Positions 34,372-45,592 of a stretch of 64,000 bases of DNA are shown here, one piece after another. Source of the DNA: Agapanthus africanus. Taxonomy: Eukaryota; Streptophyta; Magnoliopsida; Asparagales; Amaryllidaceae. Each line of letters starts with the position of its first letter. Within the stretch, counting starts at the first letter, position 1. The position numbers and the translations under genes were made by a program. Location of the stretch: contig JASDDO010000006.1 in the NCBI GenBank assembly GCA_030015575.1, forward strand, positions 203,117,632 to 203,181,631, written 5' to 3'. The notes under the pieces were generated by a model. That model worked only from the letters and a program-made list of their open reading frames with translations. It made no database searches and was not told the DNA's origin.

Positions 34372-35663
34372 CTCTGAATTTTAACGCTTCAACAGTGGAA
34401 ACACTGTTTCACTTAAGTTTGGAGGGGAACCTTTTTGTGTATATATATTTTGTTTTCTTTTTCTATTAATAAAAAAAAGTGAGTGCCCACAATTTTAACC
34501 CTCTTGGTGCAGTCTGACAGTGAGGGCACTATCAAGTTTAAGTTTGGGGTGTGCTCGGTAAGCCTTCTTCCTTCGTATTCATATGTATATTTTTGCATTT
34601 GCATACTTATTTTAAAACCTATAAAAATTAAATTTTTTTAAAAATTAAAAAAATTGAAAGGTTTAATTTTGGCCATATTTGACTTAAGTTCAACATGACG
34701 ATTGAATAGTAGGGAAAAACTAGATCCTAAACTTAGTAAATTAAAAACCCTAAAAATAATCTTTTTTAAAGTTTAACCGTGGAAAATATATGCCCCTGTA
34801 GATTATTTAGAAATATGCAAATTTTGAGTTCAGTTCTTGGGCTAAGTCAAAACAAGGGAAGAGTGTTGAATTTTTATTTGAAGTGTAAGTCTGAAAAAAT
34901 AATTCTGAACCTTTAGTCTAAATTCTGAAAATATATACCCTACAACTAGCACATACATGCACTTTGAAACTTGGAATAGTAGAGAATACCTTGAATTGCT
35001 CTTGTCTAAAATCCTTAGTATGAGAAGAAAAAAATTAAATAAAAGTATAAGTGTGAATAAAAGAGATATAAAAGAAATTAACACTGGTTTTGTAATTACT
35101 TAAGGCTGCGTAAAATTAAAAAAATATATATAGCGAGGGTGCTTTATCACCTAGTGCCTTAGACCAACTGGTTTGGGAGTCACTGCTAAAGCCTTAGGTA
35201 TTACAAGACGAGGAATTACGCTTTAATGCGCAAACACATTTTGTAATCGGTCGTTAGTACCTCAAGAAGTATTAACGGTCGCATAAAGGATGTGTGAGCA
35301 ATTTCATCTAAAATTCACCAACTAAAACTACTTTAGACAATAGACAAGAGTATGATAGCTAGAATTGAATTTCCAAGTGTAGGGGTGATACATACACACA
35401 CGTAGGGGTATATGATTAGGGTTTTGATGAGAGATAGGAATGAAAGATAAGGCTTATATCTTCAGTAGAGATGATAAAATTTCCTAAGTTGAGATGGAAT
35501 CTTAGAAGGAAAATTCAAAAGATGCAAAAAACTAAATAAATTTACAGAACATATACAATCTTAAGTTAAATGATAAATGAGTGTGAAAATTATGGGTTGA
35601 TGATTTCTAAGTTAAAGATAATAGAATTTCTTGCTAGAATACCTGACTGAAGAATGAAAGTCA
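34372..35663 (+). other. Non-coding 3' spacer of E, left of A2
   Basis: This AT-rich sequence has no gene. Two PPT-like tracts stand near its start, aagtttggaggggaac (34415-34430) and aagtttggggt (34540-34550), resembling the true PPT of E at 45270-45284. It ends with agtca (35659-35663), the left TSD of A2. Confidence 0.6.
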
Positions 35664-37320
35664 GTTGGTTCACCTAAGATGTATACAGGTGCTCATTGGG
35701 TTATGAGTACACCGGACAGGACTCGCCGGGAACATACTAGTTGGGATTATACCAGACGTCAGATAGCAGTTCCCTGGTGACATGTGTACAGGTTAGTTCA
35801 TCGACCTGAGATCGTCATTTGCCTCGTGTGAGTTCCCACTGTGCTTTGATTACTACCCTACCACGGTTCAAAGGAGTCGTGCAAACAGGTTTTAGTTGGG
35901 TACAGTCCCGAGCCATATGGAGGCAGTGAGCGGATCTGTAGGGGTTCGTCTCTCCCGGTATTGGGGGTGAGGTCGCGCTGTGTCTAGGAGAGCCATTACA
36001 CAAAGCCCTCGACCGAGGCGGGAGATTTACTGGTAGGTATTCCAGTAGTATTTCAGGGTGTTCTGGGCTACACTCCGACACGACTTGTGCCGCTTTTGGG
36101 GGTCTGACTTTTACCAACCCCCTAGGCCCGCCATGCGATACTCATAGACAAACGGACCGGACTGTACGGATATTGTCACTGACAGGCTCAGTGGGGTGTC
36201 AGGATGAGTTCGCTCATCGACCTCCCTTTTGGTCAATACTTAGTAGCCCGTTACGTACGGCTAATACCTCTGACGTGCTAGTGGTTAAATCCACATCCAA
36301 AGTATTGATGAGTCTTTAGAGTCCCCCACAGACTGTTTCTCAAGTTTCGGGCGAAACGTTGTAGAGGCCGTATGATATATGGCAGGGTTCGATCTTATAC
36401 GTGCGGTATTGCACGGATCATGATCGGACGGATCATACTAGTGGGCTTTGGTTTAAGCCGGATCCTAGTATTAGATTTGTTGGATTACTTTAGTCCTATC
36501 GCATTCGCATTCAGTCGGAATGCGGGTGTAGGTATGTATATACAGGTGAGGGGTATCCTTATGATCCGTCACGAGTTTACTTTAGGTGTTGCCGGATCTT
36601 TTTGTTGTGGCAAACATTTGGATTAATGTTTGCTTTAGGAAATAATGAGCTAGAAATCATCATGACAATGCATTAATGTGACATGGACTTATACTATCAG
36701 TCATGGTCTCTTTTTTAGCAAAAGTGTCACATTAATGGATTGATTTGTGATGATATGAGAGGAAGAGAGAGAGATAGGCTGCCATGGGCATATGGTTAGC
36801 TCTCATATTATTTTTTATAACACTCTCTCTCATTCTATGATTACAACAAAAGAAAAGAAAAGAAAAAGAAAGCCTTCTCTTCTTCTTCTTCTTCTTCTTC
36901 CTCTAGCTCATCATCTCCTCCAATGGCAAGACCTTCAACCTCCATCCAAATTAATGGATGCAAGAGACAATGTGATCACAACATTCTCTACTTCACCTTG
37001 GGCACGTCGGCTAGCACACTTCGCGCCCGAGTTGCTTCGGATGAAGCGGGAGCCCGTAAAAAGACTTCTCGATGTGGTGCCCTTTCCGACGAGGAGATGA
37101 AGACCGGAGATGCCGCGAGGTGCTTGGGATGGTGGCCGAAGACCGAAGGACACGGATCGATCGGTATAACCCTCTATCCCTTCTCTTGATAGCTAGTTAT
37201 AGGTTAATGGTTCGATCTGTGTTTTTAGGATGTGGTAGTGCCGGTTAAAAAGTCAAGAAAAATTTTCGTTTCCACATTTTGTCCTCGGATAGACGGCCGG
37301 GGCGCTATCGTAGTCCTACA
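35664..37320 (+). repeat. 5' LTR of A2, truncated at its left end
   Basis: It starts inside the LTR (gttggttcacctaagatg, equal to 43424 on in the right LTR) and ends tagtcctaca directly before the PBS. A hairpin with GCAAACATT (36610-36618) and AATGTTTGC (36625-36633) takes the place of the TTATTTGCA hairpin of the other copies. A CTT microsatellite lies at 36879-36900. Confidence 0.85.
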
Positions 37321-37334
37321 TGGTATCAGAGCCA
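37321..37334 (+). promoter_or_regulatory. Primer-binding site of A2 (initiator tRNA-Met)
   Basis: The sequence tggtatcagagcca follows the LTR end without a gap. It is the standard Copia PBS complementary to the 3' end of initiator tRNA-Met. Confidence 0.95.
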
Positions 37335-37530
37335 CGCCATTAACCTAGTCTAGCTTGCTCTAACGTGTTTACAAGTTTGATCGATCGGATTTTCCAAAAA
37401 CCGCGTTTTCAAGTCACAGTTTCTGTCGAATTTTTTCAGTGGTCAAAAAATTATTTTGTACATTGTAAAAATACGTTCAGGGTTTTTTATGCATTCTGTG
37501 AAAATTTGGTCGGCTGAAGTTACTGTAGCA

Positions 37531-37575
37531 CGGCGGATCCGCGGCCAAAACCACGTTTTGGCCGCGGATCCGCCG
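37531..37575 (+). other. Perfect 21-bp inverted repeat in A2 leader
   Basis: Arms 37531-37551 and 37555-37575 are exact reverse complements with a 3-base loop (cac). The core is GGATCCGCGGCCAAAAC. It lies ~210 bp after the PBS. A3 has the equivalent at 48025-48065, and E has close relatives in its LTR and leader. Confidence 0.9.
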
Positions 37576-38741
37576 CCGAATTGTGGCCATACTGCACCAA
37601 ATTTCTACAGTGGGTTTCTCACATGGAAATAGGGTCTGGTATATTCTTTTTGGGCCCAGATTTATTTTGAGTGCTACAGTTGTGCTTGGGGCCCACTTCG
37701 GGAAATTTAGTCGATCAAAAATCTTAAACATGTTAGTTCACAGTATTTACATTATATCTGCGACCGTAAATGTCATTTGATCGGTAAATCCTGTCTAACT
37801 GCTATAGCCCTTTTAGACGGATTTGCGAACGTGACATTCACGTTGATGTTCTGTATTGTGCTGTGATGTTGCGGATTTGTCGTGCGGATAGCCTGGTTGC
37901 AATGTTAGTACATTTTGGTTTATTATGTACATTTGATATTGCGGGGCGAGCGTCCGACATGTGGACTGCCGTCACTTCCTGTTTGTATATTATTCTTTTG
38001 GGGCACGACCGGGCTGAGGTCGATGTACCCGTTGTATATTTTACTTTCTGTACTAGGATTACCCCGCGGAAGGGTGCACGGGTAGCCGGGTTCTAGAGGG
38101 CAATGGGCCCGCATCTCATGGCATTGAGACGGAGGGGGCTTCACTCTAGAATTGGCGGGCTGTTCGCCGCACTCTTAGGGGGTACAGGTTGACCCAAGGA
38201 GGGATACTCAAGTTACCGGATTCCGTGAAGTGCTGGGTGGTCCATTCATGTTGCTGAAGGGGGCTGCCTCGCTTCAGGTTTTGGCAGGTAACTTGCCGCG
38301 CCCGTAGGGGTCTAGGATTTCATTGCACAGGCTATCCACACGACCAGGGGAACATCGGGTTTCAGCAGCGGCTCTGTGAAACCCGGGGCTTCCAGATTAT
38401 CTATATTATTCTGTGATGCTTATTACATTTCTGTGATGTTGCATTTTATCACGCCTTGAGCGAATATTATATATTGATATATATACTAGTAGATGTTGTA
38501 TATGTTTTACACCCGCGCTAGTCCAGTCCCCGCTCTGTCGTTAGTTAAGTAACCTAACGGGTGATGACGGGACCCAGTGGCGAATGCGGATGGCATATAC
38601 GTACATCTTTTTTTCGTTCTTTTTTAGTGTGATCAATTGATGGGACTGCATTGATTCGGATCAATGCAAGCTAAACAAACCTATTCTGATGTTGTTGGAA
38701 CAATTTTTCAAAAAGCTGTTATTGCAAGGACGTTCTCTTTT

Positions 38742-38980
38742 GTTTTGCACAGTGGTATTCGGTTATGAATATCCAGCACCTCAGTCGACGAGGCAAGGGC
38801 CGAGATTCCGTCACCGGGAGTGACCCCTTAGACAGAAGTTTGCGCCAGGGTAATAACTTCACTATAGCCGATTACTTTTTGCTTTGCATCATGGTATTCA
38901 GTTAGAATATCCTGCACCTCATTCTAAGGGGAAAGAGCCGAGATCCCTTCACCGGGAGTGACCTCTTTAGCAAAGGTTTT
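38742..38980 (+). repeat. Leader direct repeat of A2, period 139 bp
   Basis: Copies start gttttgcac (38742) and gctttgcatc (38881) and continue through gagat.cc.tcaccgggagtgacc. They are homologous to the repeats at 2953, 9538 and 49244. Confidence 0.8.
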
Positions 38981-39110
38981 CGCCGCTATATTTTTATAAA
39001 AAAGCTATGCAGTTCCTTCAACGATATCAAGTTCATTAGGTTAAAAGTTTTTCGCCAAAAACTAGACGTAGCCCTCCGTCATTTCTTATAAGTATTACTT
39101 AGTATTCGTA

Positions 39111-39324
39111 CTGCGTTTGTTGACTGTGTCAAGGCGTAGTGTACGGTAGCTAAGTAGTGTTCGTTTGTGGCATATTAATGGGATTGGTTAGGACAGTCGT
39201 GCGGCCTTGTTGACTGTGTCAAGGGCTCGTACGGGTGGGTTTAATGCAATCCAGGATAATGACGGGTTGAACTTGACTAGGACTCTTTGATTTGTTGACT
39301 GTGTCAAGGTCACTTGGGTCCTAG
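39111..39324 (+). other. Three-hairpin leader module (A2)
   Basis: Hairpin 1 pairs ctgcg (39111-39115) with cgtag (39135-39139, one G-U). Hairpin 2 pairs cgtgcg (39198-39203) with cgtacg (39228-39233, one G-U). Hairpin 3 pairs ctaggac (39277-39283) with gtcctag (39318-39324). All three enclose exactly TTGTTGACTGTGTCAAGG, which forms an inner TTGAC/GTCAA stem with a TGT loop. Confidence 0.75.
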
Positions 39325-39620
39325 GGGTAAAAATCGCATCGGGAGTTTCTAAAGAAACTGAAACTTGCCAGGCATGGGCATACCTTCTGGAGTGTGATAA
39401 CGTGAGTGGATTCCGTCACGTTATCATTCGATGATAGTTGGATCCCGATTTCTACTGATGAGTTGGTTTGCTCCTCGGGTGATCCCGACTAATTCTTCTT
39501 TCAGGTTTGGAGGAGAATTTGACGATACAGTGGGAGGTTTCCTGATTAGATAAATTGATAACCATTCTGATCTAGGTTAGAGTGCACGCTGAGTGTTTCT
39601 TTTCTCTCTCTCTTTGGCAG

Positions 39621-42600
39621 CGACCATGACCCGACCCGTGACTATGACTCAGTGACCAAGTTGACCGAACCTTCTTATAAGACTGGCCTTTTGGTTTGTC
39701 AGAGTTACATACCTCATTGCCACTCCTGCTTTTACCCTTTTCTCCAGGACACCCCGTATTACTACGAACGTCCACTTCCATTAGATAAAACCATCGTATG
39801 GTTATATACGAACTCGAAAGAATTTATTCGAGGATGGTTTCCGGTTCTGGAGAAAACGAATAGGACTATTCAGTTGTCTTTTCCTTTTACCTTCTCTAAG
39901 GTTGCGAGTGCTCCTTGGATTAGGACAGTACACCTATTACGCTTATTGGATAGTCTTCTTCCAAACCATAGGCAGGTGCCGACCGGTAGGGAATGAAGAA
40001 AACCATTTAGCCTAAAGGTGTACAGAAGGTATTAAGTAAAGACATATCAAGGGATTAGTAAGAGGACAAAGTAAATTGCGACTGCTATTCACGACCAAAC
40101 CAAGTATTTCTTCGCCAATCCTAAATCACCCTTGTATTTCTCCAGGACACTCCGTATCACTACGAAGATACACAGTTTATTGGATACTCCATTGTATGGT
40201 TATATACGAACTCGAAAGGAACTTGTTCAAGTTCGGGGATGGATTCTGGTTCAGGAGAAATAGGAATATGGTTTTTTAAGTTGTCTTTTATCTTTACCTT
40301 CTCTCAGGTTGCGAGTGCTCCTAGGATTGGGACAGTACACCCATTATGCTTATTGGATAGTCTTCTTCCAAACCATAGGCTGGTGCCGAACGGTAGGGAA
40401 GGAAGAAAACCATTTAGCCTAAAAGGGTGTACAGAAGGTAACGACCAAAGGCATATAAAGGGATTTGGAGAGGTGGCAAAGAAATATACGGTTGAAGTTG
40501 TGAATCTGGATAATGGAAGAAGCATTACTGGGAATACCCGCATACCCCTTCGAAACATTTACATGTTTCAGTTTCACTATGTACTGTTAATAGAAGACTG
40601 ATTTCCCAATTAGACACTTGCTCCAGGGTATATATTTACCAGGTATGATTCTCACATCTGTATGGTTTTACAGATGATGAGTGCGAGTAAGTCATTGGGA
40701 ATTAGGTGATCATCCTCATTATATCGGAATTCGTTGTAATTGGTGATATTTGAGGAAATCGCCTGGGTTGTTTGCCGGACGGCAAATATTTGGTTTTGAA
40801 TATCCGTTGTTATGCACCAATTTCAAATTTATATATCTGTACGTCTATTTTTATAGAGTGAGATATACCTTCTTGAAATTATGTCCGTGACATTTACCTA
40901 TATCAGTGGATGGTTAGGTAAGGAGCATTAAACAGCGGTGTAATTCTTCTTAACCATAAATACAATTTTCAACCTACGATACACGGGGAATGAGTTATTC
41001 GACTCAGGGGACATATACAGAGTATTGTATATCGTCCAGTGTCCATAAGGACAGAGGGGTTGGTACTCGTACTATATTCTGTTTACTTGTAACTTCTCTA
41101 GTTATTAGACATGTATTTCGTAGAAATGCAAGGTCTAAGTTTTAAGAAGTTATAGGTATAAGAGTAAAGTAGAGAACCAGATGTTGCATGTATCGGGATT
41201 CTTCAAGGTGATCAAAGATGTAGATACTTGTGTATAGTATTCAGTTGATAGTAATGGTTTTGAGAAACTTGTTTCTCTTTCAGGTTACTCATATCTAGAT
41301 GCATTCCTAAGTTGAGTAATGCTGATTGGCCTCTCTCCATTTAGTTGACATGCAGCTGCATGATTTGAATCTGGTTCCAACTAAAGCTGTGCCTCTGTTT
41401 CTATATTGGATATAGAATAGTTCATATCTTAACGATGTTATGGTACGGGGAGTTGTCCGGCTTATGCTTAAAACCAGACCCTGGATAACTCAAGGCACGT
41501 TTCTGTAATGGCTGTTTGTGGGTTGACCCGGGCTATGACGAGGGTTGACTTTCTACCATCTGGAAGATCAATAGTGATATTGTTCTTGACTCGCCACAGT
41601 TTTAATAAAAATGGATTTTTTCAGAAAACAGTAGTGGGAGTATGGTAGAACTGGAAGCGATTCCAGAACCGCAAACGATTACTGAAAATTTGATAAGAAC
41701 CTAAAGATTCAATCTGGTTTGACACTCCATTGGCCACTCCGCAGATATGGTGGGTAACCTCAGGCACCCGAGAGCTACTCTGGTAGCCTCAAGGAAGGTG
41801 ACAGGGAGGTTCTTGTTTACCCAGACTTGCCATTACTGTTATTCCAGACCGTGAGACCCGGTAGGAGGATGAATATAGCGTCGTTCTGAACTGGCTTTAG
41901 AAGTGTACGTGTATATGACTCTGCCAGAGGGTTGTCGTAGTCAGTGGGAGCAGCGGAAGCATAGTGGACAAGTGGCTTATGTCTATTTATAGACTAAAGC
42001 AGATATAGCGGAGATAGATCATCTATTTCTGATGTGACAGTCATAGGTTTGACTTCATCAGTATAGGGTATGGATCTGTTAAGAAGGTAGTAGGGTGTGA
42101 TGTCCTGGTGTTTGGATGACATATACAGAGTAGGAAGTGAAATTCCTATACTACGATCGGTTATACTTTGGTTGTCACACAGTGGTTTCTCCACAAAGGA
42201 CATGGATTTCATATCAGACATTCTGGTTACTAGATCTATGGTTTTAGGTCTAGATTTGGGTAGTTTCCCAATCTAGGTACTTAGACCGCATTCTAATGGT
42301 ATTTTAGAATGGACGACTCCTGGCACGGTAGTGTACCTGCAGGTGATGGAGTCACCCTCTCTAAAGGTGTCTTATAGAATAATGAGGAGAGGGATGTGCA
42401 TGGTTGGCAGATTACTTGCTTAGGCAATTGAGTCAATCATGAGATGTCAAGTACCACACCAGATGTTGTTCTTGCTCGAGATGCAATAAGTTGATATTAA
42501 TCCAATCCTGGAGAAACATTCGGAAGCAGTTTTAGAACATAAAGTAAGTGTTCTAGGGATTTGATAACGGCAGCCTCATTCAGGAGACGGTTATCATTCC

Positions 42601-43029
42601 AGGCTTCCAAGGTGACCTGGATGACAGAGTGACTGTCAGAGTTGTAGTTTTTTCTCTGACAAGGGGTGGCAGTTTGGACAGGAGGTCCAAGCGGATACTG
42701 AGAGAGGCATGGCGTAGGATACTGATTGGTTTCAGTTGACGATACAGTCTAGGAAGTTTGGATTTGGAGTTCATTTATGAGCTAGATCCCATCAGATATC
42801 AAGACACATTCTAAGACAGGTATTGCTCATTTCCGGAGATGGGTTTCTCCGCGAACTTGAGATAGAAAGAGACATAGAAAGAAACATCAAAGCGGATCCA
42901 CTCATTGAGGCTATTCCTCGAACGCAATAGTTTCGCAAACGAGCTTTGTGAAACTGATTAGTAGAGGAGTTGGGTGTTCGATATCACACGGGCTGTGAGT
43001 ATGCGACATCGCAATAATTAGCCTTGAGT
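39621..43029 (+). pseudogene. Ghost pol region of A2
   Basis: It is collinear with 10414-13837 and 50118-53487. It begins with the 400-bp duplication (copies near 39745 and 40141), then worn integrase, reverse transcriptase (agtgggagcagcggaagc, 41943-41960) and RNase H traces (ggatccactcattgaggc, 42895-42912). No frame longer than about 120 codons remains and none matches a Copia domain in a continuous way. Confidence 0.7.
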
Positions 43030-43042
43030 GCAAGTGCGAGAT
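43030..43042 (+). promoter_or_regulatory. Polypurine tract of A2, one base changed
   Basis: The sequence gcaagtgcgagat has C in place of the central G of gcaagtgggagat found in A1 and A3. The change probably arose after insertion. Confidence 0.8.
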
Positions 43043-45073
43043 TGTTGGATATAGTGCCCTCAGAGTCAATTATTGGATCACGGGCACGTGATTGCAATGA
43101 TTGAGGGAGGACCTATGCCGGTAGGACAGTTTTACTCAAAGATGGTAGTATGCTATCTGGTTTATCTTTTTCATCGTGTACTGCTTCAGGTGACCTTACA
43201 GGTCACTATTGCACGTTGATAGAGCCCTTAGGATTCTTGCTTGACGGCCAGCAGTATGATGGCGATCATATACGTGGGAGCTGGGGTCTATAAGCACATC
43301 CTTAAAAGGTCCCTAGTCGCGGGAGTTTTCGAGACAGGGCATCGATACTCCAGAGTAGACTAGTGTATACAGTCGAGACCCCGACGAGGGGCGGGGGCCG
43401 GTCTCACAAGCCACTGGTGTCAGTTGGTTCACCTAAGATGTATACAGGTGCTCATTGGGTTATGAGTACACCGGAAAGGACTCGCCGGGAACATGCTAGT
43501 TGGGATTATACCTGACGTCAGATAGCAGTTCCCTGGTGACATGTGTACAGGTTAGTTCATCGACCTAAGATCGTCATTTGTCTCGTGTGAGTCCCCATTG
43601 TGCTTTGATTACTACCCTACCACGGCTCAAAGGAGTCGTACAAACAGGTTTTAGTTGGGTATAGTCCCGAGCCACATGGAGGCAGTGAGCGGATCTGCAG
43701 GGGTTTGTCTCTCCCGGTATTGGGGGTGAGGTCACGCTGTGTCTAGGAGAGCCATTACACAAAGCCCTCAGCCGAGGCGGGAGATTTACTGGTAGGTATT
43801 CCAGTAGTATCTCAGGGTGTTCTGGGCTACACTCCGACACGACTTGTACCGCTTTTGGGGGTCTGACTTTTACCAACCCCCTAGGCCCGCCATGCGATAC
43901 TCATAGACGAACGGACCGGACTGTACGGATATTGTCACTGACAGGCTCAGTGGGGTGTCAGGATGAGTTCGCTCATCAACCTCCCTTTTGGTCAATACTT
44001 GGTAGCCCGTTACGTACGGCTAATACCTCTGACGTGCTAGTGGTTAAATCCACAGCCAAAGTATTGACGAGTCTTTAGAGTCCCCCACAGACAGTTTCTC
44101 ATGTTTCGGGCAAAACGTTGTAGAGGTCGTATGATATATGGCAGGGTTCGATCTTATACGTGCGGTATTACACGGATCATGATTGGACGGATCATACTAG
44201 TGGGCTTTGGTTTAAGCCGGATCCTAGTATTAGATTTGTTGGATTACTTTAGTCTCATCGCATTCGCATTCAGTCGGAATGCGGGTGTAGGTATGTATAT
44301 ACAGGTGAGGGGTATCCTTGTGATCCGTCACGAGTTTACTTTAGGTGTTGCTGGATCTTTTTGTTGTGGCAAACATTTGGATTAATGTTTGCTTTAGGAA
44401 ATAATGAGCTAGAAATCATCATGACAATGCATTAATGTGACATGGACTTATACTATGAGTCATGGTCTCTTTTTTAGCAAAAGTGTCACATTAATGGATT
44501 GATTTGTGATGATATGAGAGGAAGAGAGAGAGAGGGGCTGCCATGGGCATATGGTTAGCTCTCATATTATTTTTGATAACACACTCTCTCATTCTATGAT
44601 TACAACAAAAGAAAAGAAAAGAAAAAGAAAGCCTTCTCTTCTTCTTCTTCTTCCTCTAGCTCATCATTTCCTCCAATGACAACACCTTCAACCTCCATCC
44701 AAATTAATGGATGCAAGAGACAAAGTGATCACAACATTATCTACTTCACCTCGGGCACGTCGGCTAGCACACTTCGCGCCCGAGTTGCTTCAGATGAAGC
44801 GGGAGCCCGTAAAAAGACTTCTCGATGTGGTGCCCTTTCCGACGAGGAGATGAAGACCGGAGATGCCGCGAGGAGCTTGGGATGGTGGCCGAAGACCGAA
44901 GGACACGGATCGATCGGTATAGCCCTATATCCCTTCTCTTGATAGCTAGTTATAGGTTAATGGTTCGATCCCGGATTTTAGGATGCGGTTGTGCCGGTTT
45001 AAAAGTCAAGAAAATTTTTCGTTTCCGCATTTTGGCATCGGATAGACGGCCGGGGCGCTACCGTAGTCCTACA
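43043..45073 (+). repeat. 3' LTR of A2
   Basis: Complete 2031-bp LTR starting TGTTGGATATAGTGCCC and ending GTCCTACA, followed by agtca. It gives the full length of this LTR subfamily and shows that ~375 bp is missing from the left copy. Confidence 0.9.
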
Positions 45074-45284
45074 AGTCAACAGGCCAAATTGATCGGATTT
45101 TGTGGGTAGTATCCGCTTAAAACCCTCAGGAGACAACACTCCTCCTACTAGGGACACCTAGATGTTTAACGGCTTGTTGCACGAGCTCAGTGCAATCGCG
45201 ATTCCCTGCGAAAGTGAGGTTAGGATTTTTCGAGAATAAAATTGGTTTTGCTCGGGAGAAGCAAAAGATAAGTTTGGGGGTATT
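45074..45284 (+). other. 3' end of E interior with polypurine tract
   Basis: E resumes after A2 with agtcaacaggcc and has no frame. It ends in the PPT aagtttgggggtatt (45270-45284) immediately before the LTR start TGTTCATATC. Confidence 0.8.
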
Positions 45285-45592
45285 TGTTCATATCAGAATA
45301 TTGCATTATTTTATCGCCCATTCTTAATCATATTACAAATAAATAGGTGCTTTTGATCCATGTCTGCTAAATAGTTGCAGGTTACAGGTTCTCAGAACAA
45401 TACAGTAAAATTCATGAAAAGACGTTACAAAAGTAAGACTACGACCAACAAAAGATGAATCTGTATGATGCCGCATAACAGTTCAAGGAACAAATGAAGA
45501 TCAGTAAACAGTTCAATGCACAAGACAGCACAAGGGCAGCACAAGATTCAAGACTTCAACGTGAAGCTCACGGTAAAAAGTCCATAACATTC
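45285..45592 (+). repeat. 3' LTR of E, first part
   Basis: The first 308 bp match 29712-30019. The sequence stops at cattc (45588-45592), the left TSD of A3, and continues at 55724. Confidence 0.95.

Larger units (their letters stand above)
37335..39620 (+). other. Non-coding leader of A2
   Basis: The leader contains a GC-rich hairpin (37531-37575), a gatcggtaaatcc sequence (37778-37790) that could act as a 5' splice site, the 139-bp direct repeat (38742-38980), the three-hairpin module (39111-39324) and a pyrimidine run ending in CAG at 39618-39620. No supported reading frame is present. Confidence 0.6.
35664..45073 (+). mobile_element. Family A element A2
   Basis: A2 has a 5'-truncated left LTR (35664-37320), PBS, 5.7-kb interior, PPT and a complete 2031-bp right LTR (43043-45073). 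The flanks share agtca (35659-35663 and 45074-45078). The left LTR lacks its first ~375 bp, and the break falls at the TSD. A2 lies in the internal region of E. Its LTRs form a subfamily that ends gtagtcctaca, has one rather than two 79-bp units, and differs over the middle third from A0/A1/A3. In a ~225-bp sample I count 9 differences between its LTRs. Confidence 0.9.
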
